64,000 bases of DNA. Source: Tsukamurella spumae. Its GTDB lineage: Bacteria; Actinomycetota; Actinomycetes; Mycobacteriales; Mycobacteriaceae. The stretch is from the NCBI RefSeq assembly GCF_012396015.1, contig NZ_JAAXOQ010000018.1:28457-92456 (forward strand). Direction: 5' to 3'. Position 1 is the first letter of the stretch; the number at the start of each line of letters is the position of its first letter. A model generated the notes under the pieces. The model had not been told where the DNA came from. It ran no database searches and saw nothing but the letters and a program-made list of their open reading frames with translations. The translations under genes and the position numbers were made by a program. This document shows positions 6,449 to 15,165 of this stretch, piece by piece.

Positions 6449-7989
6449 GAGGTGGCACTGTTGGTGAACGATGGCTCCGTGAGCGACTCGCTGCGCTCCT
6501 CACCCACGGTCTGATGTCCGGTGGTTGCGACCGGAGGAGCGGGTGCGGGGAGGGCGGGGAGTGTCTCGGCTAGCTCGGGCAGCACGCGGAGGTCGGACCA
6601 GGCGACGGGTGCGGTCGTGATGAGCTTCATGCACCGCTCGATGTCGCGGACGATGTTCGCGCGCTCGATCGCCGGGGTCGACGGGTGTGCGATCCGTTCG
6701 ACGAGTTTGGAGAGCCGGTCGAGCGCGGCGCGTTCGGTGGCCGTGCAGTCGTCGACACCGAGGGCTTCGGCGGCGTCGTTCGCGGCGTGCCAGGTCTGCC
6801 AGGCGCGCTCGGCGAGCGCGGCCGCGGCGTCGATCTGGTGCTGTGGTGCGTCGGGGCTGAGTTCGTCGAGGGCGTCGCCGAGGGCGGTCATGGCGTCTTG
6901 GTAGGCGCGGGTCTCGGGCATCGCGCGCACGCGCAGCATCGGCTTGGTGAGGATGAACGCTTCGCGGTCGAGGGTGTACGCGCCCCACTCCTGCTGGAGG
7001 TGCGCGTAGGCCTCGTGCACCTCGGCCGCGGTCGCCTTGCGCTGTGCGCGCGCTCCGTCGCTTCCGCTCGACACAGGCGTCGGTGCGTGCGCGGCTTCGG
7101 GTACAGGTTCGGGGGTGAGTGCTTCGTTCGCGCGGCGTTCCGCGAGGTGCCGTTTGAGTTCGTTGTCCTTGACGCGGTCGGCGTATTGGTGCTCGATGGA
7201 TCTGCGGATCGCCTCGATCCAGACGAGGTCGTTGCGGGCCTCCTCGATGGCGGCAGTCTTGTTGCTGCGTCCCGCGAGCCATGCGGCGACGGCCGTGACG
7301 AGGAACAGGCCGCCGATGATCGACCAGAGCACGGCAGAAGCGTTGAAAAATACGAGGGAGACCAGCGCCACGCCTGAGCAGGCGGCGGCACCCATGAACT
7401 TCATCTCCGACGCCTGGAAGCGGGTGCGGCTATCGCGCGGACGGATCTGGGCGTCGTAGAGGGCGGTGAAGGCTCGGTCGCCGGCGAACCGCGCCCATCC
7501 ATCGTCGGCTCGCTGCTCGGGGGCGAGCGCATGTTGACGGTCGATCAGCTTCTCTGCCCGTGTCTGCAATGCCGCATCCAGCGCCGTGTCCGGATCTCGG
7601 AGCCGGGTGGCGTACTCCGCGCGGCGGGCGCGATCTGCGCGGAGTACGGCGTCGACCGATGAGTCGAAGCTGGGCGCGGTGATCTGGATCGAGTTGGGCA
7701 GGCCGTGGCGCTTGTCGGGCCGACCCCGCCGAGGTCCGGCTGGCGGCTCGGCGGCACGCTCACGCTGTTGCTCGTGCGCGCCGAGGACGTGAGCGCGGCG
7801 CGCTGCGTACGTTGGATCGTTGGCTGCGATGGCGTCATAGACGATCGCCGCCGGCATCAACCCGAGGAGGCCTACTACGTGCTCCGGCTGAAGTAGCCCT
7901 GGGTTGCGGCGAAGCCAGTCGGAGGCCGTCTGAAGGTCGTACCGGACGGGGATCGAGCTGGTGTCGTCGGCTCGGTTGGTGGGGGTCAT
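6445..7989 (-). CDS. Large membrane-anchored protein of unknown function
   Basis: 514 residues from an ATG directly after AGGACAGCGCAT. An N-terminal soluble part (1-195) with Arg/Ala-rich helices is followed by two close TM helices (about 205-250) and a C-terminal helical domain with charged stretches such as KDNELKRHLAERRANEA. No catalytic motif seen. It is the first gene of the minus-strand group facing away from the oriT candidate, a usual place for mobilisation accessory or transfer-envelope proteins, but the role is unknown. Confidence 0.7.
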   Translation of the reverse strand: MTPTNRADDTSSIPVRYDLQTASDWLRRNPGLLQPEHVVGLLGLMPAAIVYDAIAANDPTYAARRAHVLGAHEQQRERAAEPPAGPRRGRPDKRHGLPNSIQITAPSFDSSVDAVLRADRARRAEYATRLRDPDTALDAALQTRAEKLIDRQHALAPEQRADDGWARFAGDRAFTALYDAQIRPRDSRTRFQASEMKFMGAAACSGVALVSLVFFNASAVLWSIIGGLFLVTAVAAWLAGRSNKTAAIEEARNDLVWIEAIRRSIEHQYADRVKDNELKRHLAERRANEALTPEPVPEAAHAPTPVSSGSDGARAQRKATAAEVHEAYAHLQQEWGAYTLDREAFILTKPMLRVRAMPETRAYQDAMTALGDALDELSPDAPQHQIDAAAALAERAWQTWHAANDAAEALGVDDCTATERAALDRLSKLVERIAHPSTPAIERANIVRDIERCMKLITTAPVAWSDLRVLPELAETLPALPAPAPPVATTGHQTVGEERSESLTEPSFTNSATS

Positions 7990-8001
7990 ATGCGCTGTCC
8001 T
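7990..8001 (-). repeat. Start-associated leader motif
   Basis: AGGACAGCGCAT immediately before the ATG at 7989. A further copy, CGGACAGCGCA, lies at 8024-8034 on the same strand with no start codon attached. Confidence 0.7.
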
Positions 8002-8370
8002 CAAGTCGTTCGGCGCCTCGATGTGCGCTGTCCGGAGACCTCGGATGGTCACTACTCACCCGGCCGGCCTCGTCCTGATCGTATCAGTGACAACAGACTA
8101 TTTCGCAGTGTCTTCCCGACACGGATGTGCACATCCACGTCGCGCGGCGCGCCCGCCACGGGCGACCCGCCGGCGGACGGCACCGAGCCGCCGAATCGGC
8201 CCGGCACCCCACCCCGGTAAATGCCTGCACGACGCGACCCGCAGCGCGCCGCAGGCCGCCTGCGCGACGGCGAACCGACGTTCCTTCTGCGCACCGACGT
8301 CCGGCCCGATCGACCGCCGCCCCGCCCGGCGCCGAAGCCGGGCCGACCGGAAGGCCGCGCGGAGCGCGGG

Positions 8371-8549
8371 AGCCCGCGCAGCGGGCTGGACGAGCGGAGC
8401 TCGCCACGGCTCGCGCTCTGCTTTTCGTCGCTGCGCGACGTGCCCCAGGCGGAGCAAGCTATGGTTTAGGTGCCCTAAACCTGGACTTCGGTACCGCTGC
8501 GCGGTACCTTCGTGGCAACACTGGCGTGTTGGTCCCCACTGAGGTGGGG
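8371..8549. other. Inverted-repeat cluster upstream of mobC, oriT candidate
   Basis: Stretch 8035-8586 holds no convincing gene. Its last part carries four perfect dyads. They are AGCCCGC/GCGGGCT (8371-8387), GGTTTAGG-TGC-CCTAAACC (8463-8481), GGTACC-7 bp-GGTACC (8490-8508) and CCCCAC-TGAG-GTGGGG (8534-8549). Placement just before mobC and the relaxase, between divergent gene sets, is the classic oriT location. The nick site cannot be assigned from sequence alone. Confidence 0.55.
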
Positions 8550-8586
8550 TCGCTGCGCTGGGCCGAGTCGAAGGGCGGAGGTCGCC

Positions 8587-9003
8587 ATGGAAGGCGAAGT
8601 GTCGAAGGCATCGGTGTTCCGCCGGCGCCGCAAGAACGCGCCGGACGGACCCCGTGAGGACCGGATCGTCTTGAAGACGACCCCGGAGGAGAACCGCGCT
8701 CTGCGTGCCCGTGCGGCGCAGCTAGGCAAGTCGGTGCAGTGGATGCTCATGAACGCGGTGAACGCGCCGCAGGCGATGGCCGCGGCGGTGCCGCTGGAGG
8801 AGCGCCGACAGGCGTTCGCCGAGCTGACTGCGCACAAGAACTACCTCGCGGCGATGAGCAACAACATCAACCAGATCGCCGTCCACGCGAACGCCGAGCA
8901 GTTCGTGCCGCCGAACCTGGAGCCTGCGCTGGCGGCGATCGTGGCGATGCAGCGCCGGCTCGATGAGGCCTTCGACCGCAGCTACGGGCGGCTCGGCGGA
9001 TGA
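8587..9003 (+). CDS. mobC: MobC-like relaxosome accessory protein
   Basis: 138 residues. The N-terminus is basic (FRRRRKNAPDGPREDR), then an RHH-like segment (VLKTTPEENRALRARAAQLGK), then SNNINQIAVHAN at about 97-108, which is the hallmark N-N-I/L-N-Q-I motif of MobC/relaxosome proteins. Such proteins bind oriT and assist nicking by the relaxase. GGAGG lies seven bases before the ATG. The stop overlaps the relaxase start by four bases, confirming the pair. Confidence 0.85.
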   Translation: MEGEVSKASVFRRRRKNAPDGPREDRIVLKTTPEENRALRARAAQLGKSVQWMLMNAVNAPQAMAAAVPLEERRQAFAELTAHKNYLAAMSNNINQIAVHANAEQFVPPNLEPALAAIVAMQRRLDEAFDRSYGRLGG

Positions 9004-10742
9004 TGCCCAACATCGTGTCGGGCGCCAAGATGCACGGCGTCACGGCGTACCTGTTCGGTCCCGGCCGCGCGAACGAGCACACCAGCCCGCACCTGCTCGC
9101 GGCGTCGTCGCCGCTCGTCTTCCAGGCCGGCGGCGCCGGCGCGGTGCGCGATGAGTCCGTGGCGGCCGAGCTGTCGGATGCGGTCGACGAGGCGCGCATC
9201 GCGTTCGGCACGGAGGTGGTGCGGCGGGTCAAGGGCGCGAAGGAGGCGCAGGACCGCGAAGGGTGGCCGGCGAGGCAGGCCACTGCGCTCGCCGAGCGGC
9301 ACGAGCACGTGTGGCACTGCTCGCTCGCGCTGGCCCCCGATGAGGGGCAGATCGACGAGGAGAAGTGGGCGAAGATCGCCACGGAGTTCATGCGGCGGAT
9401 GGGCTTCTCCGGGAACGAGGGCGTCGCCGATGCCCGCTGGTACGCGGTGCACCACGGCGCGACCAAGGAGGGCGGCGACCACATTCACATCGTCGCGTCG
9501 CGTGTGCGCGAGGACGGCACCGTCGTGCCGAAGTGGATGCCCTACCCGGGCGCGAAGAAGGACCTCGGCGACTTCACCCGCGCGCAGCGGATCTCCTACG
9601 ACCTCGAGCGCGAGTTCGGGCTGCGGATCACCGAGGGTCGCGCGGCCGGCCTGACCGCCCGCGGCGAGAACAAGGCGGAGGCAGCACGCGCCACGGCGTC
9701 GGGCGCGGTGCTCACCGAGCGCGAGGAGCTGACCCGCCGCGTGCGGGCGGCCGCGGTCTCGTCGACCAACGAGGCCGAGTTCGTGGCCGCGGTGCGCCGC
9801 ACCGGCGTGCGCATCCGCCCCCGCTACGCCAAGGGCGGCACGAGCGAGGTCGTCGGCTACTCGGTGGCACTGCACTCGTCGACGAAGAACCTCGGCGGAC
9901 TCCAGCTCGGACAGTCGGCCAAGCTCGCCGGGGACAAAGCGATCTGGCACGCCGGCGGCCGGCTCGCCCGGGATCTGACGCTGACCCAGTTGCGGAACGG
10001 GTGGGGATCGACACCCGACACCCAGCGCGAGGCGCTGGCGGCGTGGCGGTCGCCGCGCACGAGCGCCCCGAAGATCACGACCAACGCGGCCGCGCTGCTG
10101 GACATGCAGCGCACCCTCAAGGGCTTCTCCGATCACGTCGCACAGCTCGCGCCCGACGATCACCTCGGTTGGTACGAGGCCTCGCGGACCGCGGCGGGGA
10201 TGCTCTCGCAGCTCTCGCTCCGCGCGGGCGGCGATCACCAGATCGCGGCCGCGGCCCGCGCGCTCAATGCGTGCTCGGGAGCGGTCGTGCCGAAGGCGAT
10301 CGACCCGACCGCCATGAAACGCCGCGGCTCGTGGGCGCAAGCGACGCTCCTGATGGGCATGGCCTTGCAGACCGGCAACACCACGCTGATGTACGCGCTG
10401 GTGATGAAGCAGCTCTCCGACGCCTGCCGCGCGATCGCCGACGCGCGCGCCGCCGGCGTCGACGCCGCCCGCGCACGCGAACTGCGCGTGACCGCGGAGA
10501 CGACGCTCGCGCGGTACCAGCACGCCGCGAGCGCGCTCGGCGGCGAGCAGACCATCCAGACGCGGCTGCGCGGCGAGGTCGCGGCGCCGGGTGCGGTGAA
10601 GGGCACGAAGACGATCGCCAGGACCGGCACCGAGCGGACCACGCCGACCGCGCAGCCGCAGCGGCCACACCGCAAGCCGACGACGGCGAAGGACATGTGG
10701 AACATGCCGCACCGTCGACCCGACGGCGGACGGGACCGGTGA
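9000..10742 (+). CDS. Relaxase (MOB-type mobilisation nuclease)
   Basis: 580 residues. The N-terminal 220 residues form the relaxase domain: TAYLFGPGR with a candidate catalytic Tyr at 17, EHVWHCSLAL, then GGDHIHIVASRV (about 159-170) holding the paired-His metal site typical of MOBP-like relaxases. The remainder is Ala/Arg-rich and helical with no helicase motifs. It nicks oriT and pilots the strand through the T4SS. Two start ATGs (9000, 9003) are adjacent; 9000 gives the ATGA overlap with mobC. Downstream it overlaps the CPBP gene by four bases. Confidence 0.88.
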   Translation: MMPNIVSGAKMHGVTAYLFGPGRANEHTSPHLLAASSPLVFQAGGAGAVRDESVAAELSDAVDEARIAFGTEVVRRVKGAKEAQDREGWPARQATALAERHEHVWHCSLALAPDEGQIDEEKWAKIATEFMRRMGFSGNEGVADARWYAVHHGATKEGGDHIHIVASRVREDGTVVPKWMPYPGAKKDLGDFTRAQRISYDLEREFGLRITEGRAAGLTARGENKAEAARATASGAVLTEREELTRRVRAAAVSSTNEAEFVAAVRRTGVRIRPRYAKGGTSEVVGYSVALHSSTKNLGGLQLGQSAKLAGDKAIWHAGGRLARDLTLTQLRNGWGSTPDTQREALAAWRSPRTSAPKITTNAAALLDMQRTLKGFSDHVAQLAPDDHLGWYEASRTAAGMLSQLSLRAGGDHQIAAAARALNACSGAVVPKAIDPTAMKRRGSWAQATLLMGMALQTGNTTLMYALVMKQLSDACRAIADARAAGVDAARARELRVTAETTLARYQHAASALGGEQTIQTRLRGEVAAPGAVKGTKTIARTGTERTTPTAQPQRPHRKPTTAKDMWNMPHRRPDGGRDR

Positions 10743-11620
10743 GCGCACCGACGCTCACCGGGATGCGCACGCACGCCCTCGGTGTCGTTGCGCTCGCCGG
10801 CGCCGCGCTCGCGCTGATGTGGTTCCTCGGCGTCGAGGTTCAGGCGGCACATGACTACCTCACCGGGAACATCGGCTACAGGCCGCCCGACCCGGACGCA
10901 CCGCCGGACTGGGACACCTTCAAGCAGCACGTGGTCGCGGGCTTCGGTGCGCTCGCCGTGTTGCCGTTCACCCGGCGCGTGGCGGAGCTGCCCGCCGCGG
11001 TGCCGCGTCCCGCGTGGCGGTTCGTGCGCGCCACACCGTTCGCGCTGGCCATCATGAGCGCCGTCGCGGTGAGCACCGCCGTCCTGGTCGACCTCACGAC
11101 CGACCCAGCAGACCCGACGGCGGTGACCGGCACCCTGCACGGGGAGCGCGCCGTCGCATACGTGGCGCGGATCGCCACCGCCGGCCTCGCCGAGGAACCG
11201 ATCTTCGTCCTGCTGCCGTTCCTTGCGCTGACCTTCTTCGCGCGGACCGGCGACGCGGCACCAGCGCCCCGTGAGCGTGGACCGGCGCCGCTGTGGCCGG
11301 CCGGGTTCCCGGCGACCCGGGCGGTCCTGATACTGGCGCTGGGTTCCGGGGTGCTCCGCGGAGTTTTCCACGTCTACCAGGGCCTGCCCTACGCGGCGGC
11401 GGCCGTCCTGTGGGGCGGCACGATGGTGGTCGTCTACGCGCGGTGGCGCTCGATCACGGCGCTCATCGTCGCGCACGGCATCTTCAACGTCGCGTGGGTC
11501 TACCTGCTGCCCGCGCTGGGGATCGGCGGGTGGGCCGGCGTGGCCACGATGATCGGCCTACCCGGCGCTCTCTGGCTCGCGGTCCTCGCTGCCGGGCAGC
11601 GGCGCGATCGCGCCGCCTAG
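10739..11620 (+). CDS. CPBP-type intramembrane protease
   Basis: 293 residues from a GTG overlapping the relaxase stop (GTGA). About seven hydrophobic helices. The CPBP/CAAX-protease motifs are present in order: AGLAEEPIF (EExx), GVFHVYQGL (His), and VAHGIFNVAW (HxxxN). The family contains CAAX prenyl proteases and bacteriocin-immunity proteins. Coupling to the relaxase suggests a role in mobilisation or in protecting the host envelope. Its 3' end overlaps an opposed CPBP gene by 63 bp. Confidence 0.82.
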   Translation: MSAPTLTGMRTHALGVVALAGAALALMWFLGVEVQAAHDYLTGNIGYRPPDPDAPPDWDTFKQHVVAGFGALAVLPFTRRVAELPAAVPRPAWRFVRATPFALAIMSAVAVSTAVLVDLTTDPADPTAVTGTLHGERAVAYVARIATAGLAEEPIFVLLPFLALTFFARTGDAAPAPRERGPAPLWPAGFPATRAVLILALGSGVLRGVFHVYQGLPYAAAAVLWGGTMVVVYARWRSITALIVAHGIFNVAWVYLLPALGIGGWAGVATMIGLPGALWLAVLAAGQRRDRAA

Positions 11621-12769
11621 TTCGGCCGGTCGCGCCGGTGCGCTGACTTCGGCGCGCAGCGCGCGCATCGCACGCTCGCGGGAGGCGCTCGAGCAGATGA
11701 GCGGCCCGACGCCACAGACCACCACGGCGAGCGGCGGCCCCCCGATCAGGAGAGCGAGCGCCACGATGAACGCGCCGCCGGCCGCGGCGTGCCCCTGATC
11801 GCTCAGCGCTGTGGCGATGGCCACCGAGCCGTTGTCGAGGTTCATGACGCTGTGCGCGGTCGCCGCGCCCAGGGTGACCGCTGCGACCGCGGGGACGGTC
11901 CAGGCCTGGGTGAGCCGCAGCACGAGGTAGCACCCGAGGAGCGTGAGCCCGGACCACGCGAGAGTCCAGGCGATCACCGACAGGAACGACCACCAGGGCG
12001 CCTCCACCGTGTAGTAGAAGTGCATGACCGCGCGCAGCAGCGCACCCACCACAGCGAACTGGGCGGCGCTGCGCGCGCGAGGCGCGCGGCCGAGCACCAG
12101 GAGCGCTATGCCAGTGAACGCGATCTCCTCCTCGAACCCCGAGACGAGGTCGATCCCGACGGTGAGCGGCAGGTCGGAGATCCCGCTCGCGGTCGCCCGC
12201 ACGCAGCTCGTCCACGCACCCGGGATCGCATCCGCGGCCGCCTCGATGAAGTAGCTGGCGAAGCGCGCAGTCTGGTAGGCGAACATCGCACCGCCGACGA
12301 GCAGAACGCCGCGACGCAGCCGCCGGCGCACCGTCGACGTCGCTCGATCACCGGATGTTCCGGCACCGCCGTAGAGCGCGGTCGCGGCCGCGCCGAAGAG
12401 CAGCGAGGCGAGGAGCACGGTCAGCCCGCGGTCGACGAGCTCGCCGCGGGTACTGAACGCCCCCATCGTCGAGCACGCCGGGTCCAAGATGACCAGCCGC
12501 ACCATGGCGACGAACGACGGCGCGCCGACCGCCACGAGCGCGGCGACGTACAGGAGCAGCCCCCGCGCCGGGCCGCCACGGGCCAGCAGCCCCGCGACCG
12601 CGGCCACCGCGAGCAGCGCCAGTGCGAGTGCACCCGTGACGTACGGCAGCCCGCGGGGCGGCACCGTGCTCAACGAGTACCCGCCGCGGGCCGCGACCGC
12701 GATCGCGGCCGCCGCGACCCACCAGGTCCATCGTCGCGATGCCGCGCCCGTTCCGAGATATGACTTCAC
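11558..12769 (-). CDS. Second CPBP-type intramembrane protease
   Basis: 403 residues from a GTG with AGGAGG seven bases upstream; the open frame continues further up without a ribosome site. Many TM helices. Motifs are GFEEEIAFTG, MHFYYTVEAP and TAHSVMNL, the same three CPBP sites as in the opposed gene. Longer than most members because of extra N-terminal helices. It converges on the relaxase-linked CPBP gene, with the last 63 bp shared in opposite frames. Confidence 0.8.
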   Translation of the reverse strand: MKSYLGTGAASRRWTWWVAAAAIAVAARGGYSLSTVPPRGLPYVTGALALALLAVAAVAGLLARGGPARGLLLYVAALVAVGAPSFVAMVRLVILDPACSTMGAFSTRGELVDRGLTVLLASLLFGAAATALYGGAGTSGDRATSTVRRRLRRGVLLVGGAMFAYQTARFASYFIEAAADAIPGAWTSCVRATASGISDLPLTVGIDLVSGFEEEIAFTGIALLVLGRAPRARSAAQFAVVGALLRAVMHFYYTVEAPWWSFLSVIAWTLAWSGLTLLGCYLVLRLTQAWTVPAVAAVTLGAATAHSVMNLDNGSVAIATALSDQGHAAAGGAFIVALALLIGGPPLAVVVCGVGPLICSSASRERAMRALRAEVSAPARPAELGGAIAPLPGSEDREPESAG

Positions 12770-12870
12770 CAGGATTCCTCCTCCGCCTTTGTGCGCGTCC
12801 CCCGACCCCGCGGCGATCCCTCGATCGCCTGCTGAGCGTATCGCCGATTCCGGCTTAGCCCGCGAACGAT

Positions 12871-12907
12871 TTGAGCCCGGCCCCCTGTGCTGGGGAACCG
12901 GGCTCAA
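12871..12907 (-). terminator. Terminator-like hairpin
   Basis: TTGAGCCCGG pairs with CCGGGCTCAA around an inner CCCC/GGGG stem. It stands just after the stop of the minus-strand membrane gene ending at 12941 and is the likely end of the long transfer operon. Confidence 0.8.
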
Positions 12908-12940
12908 TCGCCTTCTGTGCGGTCGTTTGTGTGCACCGCC

Positions 12941-13516
12941 CTATCGCAGCGCCTCGATGCCGATCCGTCGGCTCAGGTACGTGATGAGGGCCATCACGAG
13001 GCCGTAGGCGACCGCGGTGAGGAGTGTCGCCGGCCACATGATCTGCGAGAGCGGGAAGAACGGCACCACCACCGCGGCCGCCACGGCGATCCAGCCGTAG
13101 ACGGACAGGAGCGTGCCCGCGCTGTTGGTCATCCACACCACCAACAGGAACGCCGCGGCGCACACGATCGACGCGCACACGGCGATGATCGCAGCGTCGC
13201 CCGGGGAGAACGTCGCCCGCGCCCACGGCGCACCGATACCGTCGGCGAGCCCGTTGACGACGAACGCCCCGAGCGCGGCGGCCGCGGCCCCGGCCGCGAT
13301 CACGCCGAGCGTGCCGCCGGCGAACTTCGCCACGTTCAGCGGCGGCGGCGCCGAGGTCTTGCGCGTGAGCTGCTGCGCGCTCGTCACCGGCGCCGAGTCC
13401 GGGTTGGTCGTGTCGTAGTCGTAGTACTGGCTACCGCTGTAGGCGGTGGTCTGCTGCCCGCCGGCGCTCGGCAGCGGGACGGGCGAGCCCTGGCTGTATG
13501 CGGGGTATTCGGTCAT
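12941..13516 (-). CDS. Four-TM membrane protein with Tyr/Gln-rich N-terminus
   Basis: 191 residues. The first 65 are soluble, Tyr/Ser/Pro-rich (SQYYDYDTTNPDS), followed by four hydrophobic helices (about 70-185). Not recognised. Last gene of the transfer operon before the hairpin; the upstream stop lies three bases before its GGAG-ATG start. Likely an envelope component of the transfer system. Confidence 0.7.
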   Translation of the reverse strand: MTEYPAYSQGSPVPLPSAGGQQTTAYSGSQYYDYDTTNPDSAPVTSAQQLTRKTSAPPPLNVAKFAGGTLGVIAAGAAAAALGAFVVNGLADGIGAPWARATFSPGDAAIIAVCASIVCAAAFLLVVWMTNSAGTLLSVYGWIAVAAAVVVPFFPLSQIMWPATLLTAVAYGLVMALITYLSRRIGIEALR

Positions 13517-13519
13517 CTC

Positions 13520-13762
13520 CTACTGGTTCCCTTCTAGCGATCCCGCCCGGCCCGACGCGGGCTCGACGACGCGGAAGGCGCCGGCGGTCTGGCGCGCCAC
13601 GGGGGCGCTGGAATGGACGGCGCCACCGCCGGCCCGGCGATGCCGGACGTCGGTGGTCGGCCGGATGCGCGGCGGCACTGCGCGGGCGAAGACCCACGGC
13701 GGCACCCGCTGCTCCTTCGTCACCGGCGCCGGCTGCGCGACCCCAGCGAGCGGAGGCCTCAT
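13520..13762 (-). CDS. Small basic Pro/Arg-rich protein
   Basis: 80 residues with many Pro and Arg residues; no recognised domain. The start at 13762 has GGAGGT six bases upstream and overlaps the redoxin stop (ATGA). This operon context is the main reason to call it a gene. Confidence 0.5.
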   Translation of the reverse strand: MRPPLAGVAQPAPVTKEQRVPPWVFARAVPPRIRPTTDVRHRRAGGGAVHSSAPVARQTAGAFRVVEPASGRAGSLEGNQ

Positions 13763-14157
13763 CGGGACACCTCCGATCCGGCGCTCGCGGCCGCGGGCGA
13801 GGCGGCGCGCCGCGCTTCGGGCGTCCCCGCGGGGCGGGACGGCGCCGTGCGCGCAGCGCCGAAGCACTTCTGCGACACCGCAGCCGTCGCGCGCTGCTTG
13901 GTGCCGAGGGACTTGATCTTCTCGACGCGGAACCCCGTCCAGCGGTCGCCGCCGCGGGTCTCGACGACGGGCGCGCCGAGGAGGCCTTCGGCCTTGAACC
14001 GCTCGCGGGCCTCGGCGTCCTCGCTGAGATCGACGGTGCGGTACGGGATCTTGAGCTTGTCCATCTGCTTCTCAGTCATGTCGCACTGGACGCAACCGGG
14101 GAGACGGTAGACCGTCGCCTCGGGCTCGGTGGTGGTGATCGGAGTGGTGGTGGTCAT
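13759..14157 (-). CDS. NrdH/glutaredoxin-like protein with C-terminal tail
   Basis: 132 residues. Residues about 12-85 carry a thioredoxin fold: VYRLPGCVQCDMTEKQM with a CxxC redox site, GAPVVETRGG (cis-Pro loop) and WTGFRVEKI, as in NrdH/mycoredoxin proteins. About 45 residues of Ala/Arg-rich tail follow. The ATG is directly preceded by AGGACAGCGCAA. Plasmid-borne copies are found in actinobacterial transfer regions, perhaps for disulphide control of wall proteins; electron donor and substrate are unknown. Confidence 0.8.
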   Translation of the reverse strand: MTTTTPITTTEPEATVYRLPGCVQCDMTEKQMDKLKIPYRTVDLSEDAEARERFKAEGLLGAPVVETRGGDRWTGFRVEKIKSLGTKQRATAAVSQKCFGAARTAPSRPAGTPEARRAASPAAASAGSEVSR

Positions 14158-14169
14158 TTGCGCTGTCCT
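14158..14169 (-). repeat. Start-associated leader motif
   Basis: AGGACAGCGCAA fused directly to the ATG at 14157. Its AGGA is the only plausible ribosome site. Confidence 0.75.
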
Positions 14170-14196
14170 TTCATTCACTCCGTGGATGGATGGGTA

Positions 14197-15165
14197 CTAC
14201 ATGCCCAACGACGTCGGTCGTCCCTGAGCGGTCGGCCCGGAAGGGCCGCTTCGCGCCTGCGGAGCACTGGCGGGAAGTCTCGTGACGCCACCGCGGGTGC
14301 GGTGCGCGGCGAAGCGCGCCGCCGAGAAGGAGGCCTGCGCCACCGCGGTGGCCGAGGCCCGCCGAGGCCCGTCCTCGGAGAACAGATCAGGTCCGTGAAC
14401 CTCTGTCGCCACCTGCCGAATACGGCCCGCCTGGTACCCGTACCACTCGTGACCGGTCGGGGTGATGACCATCGGCTGCATGGACTGCTCGCGGAACTTC
14501 GCGGTCACGTGAGGGGCTGCGGTACGAACGTCAACCACGCGGTGCGGGAGGTGGTTGTGGTTGAGCATCGCGATCGTTTTGGTGACGTCACCCTGGCCTG
14601 CACCTTCGATCGCACGCATCTGGTCGTTGAACCACCGCCGCGTATCGCGGTCGAGATCCTGGTCGACACGCTCTGGGACCTCGATCGGGGATGGCTCTCC
14701 CACACGCTCGGCGAGAATCGCCCTGCGCGCGGCCACGCCGACGCGGCCCAGGGTCTGTTCCATCTCAGCCGCATCGTTGAGCTGCAAGCCTTGCCGCAAC
14801 GACTGGATCATCGAATCCATCCGATGATCCAGTTCCGTCTCCGGTGCGCCGAGCTGGTCCCGCCACTGACTGAGATGTGCGAGACTCTCCGCGCTCTGAA
14901 TCGGCATGGGCACCTCACGCCCTGTGCGATTGACGATGTCCCCGCGGGTCATGCCGATCGACAGGGCCAGCAGTTCGTCGTTCGCGGCGTTGATGGCGTC
15001 CTGCTCCGTGCGCTCTACCCCTTCCGGCCCTCGCCGGTCCCTGCTGAACATGAAGAAGTCGATCCGAGCAACAGCCACATCCAGCTGATCCGCGGCCGCG
15101 CTTCTTTGCGGCGGCCCGGAGGGAGGGAGATGGTAGACGAGGATCTCCGGCGCCGGGCCGGTCAT
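14197..15165 (-). CDS. Hypothetical transfer-operon protein ending in LGM
   Basis: 322 residues, soluble and largely helical, no recognised family. The C-terminus is low-complexity and ends QGRPTSLGM, closely matching QGRTHGLGM at the end of the coiled-coil protein two genes upstream. Such a shared tail could be a secretion or docking signal for the coupling protein. The start overlaps the previous stop (ATGA). Confidence 0.7.
   Translation of the reverse strand: MTGPAPEILVYHLPPSGPPQRSAAADQLDVAVARIDFFMFSRDRRGPEGVERTEQDAINAANDELLALSIGMTRGDIVNRTGREVPMPIQSAESLAHLSQWRDQLGAPETELDHRMDSMIQSLRQGLQLNDAAEMEQTLGRVGVAARRAILAERVGEPSPIEVPERVDQDLDRDTRRWFNDQMRAIEGAGQGDVTKTIAMLNHNHLPHRVVDVRTAAPHVTAKFREQSMQPMVITPTGHEWYGYQAGRIRQVATEVHGPDLFSEDGPRRASATAVAQASFSAARFAAHRTRGGVTRLPASAPQARSGPSGPTAQGRPTSLGM

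Noticed and set aside
8221..8469. 82-codon frame in the oriT candidate region
   Set aside because: Arg/Pro-rich, no ribosome site, and the region is dominated by dyads.
9365..10738. N-terminal part of a long + strand frame that ends as the CPBP gene
   Set aside because: It is the Arg-rich second frame of the relaxase gene; only the part from GTG 10739 is protein-like.
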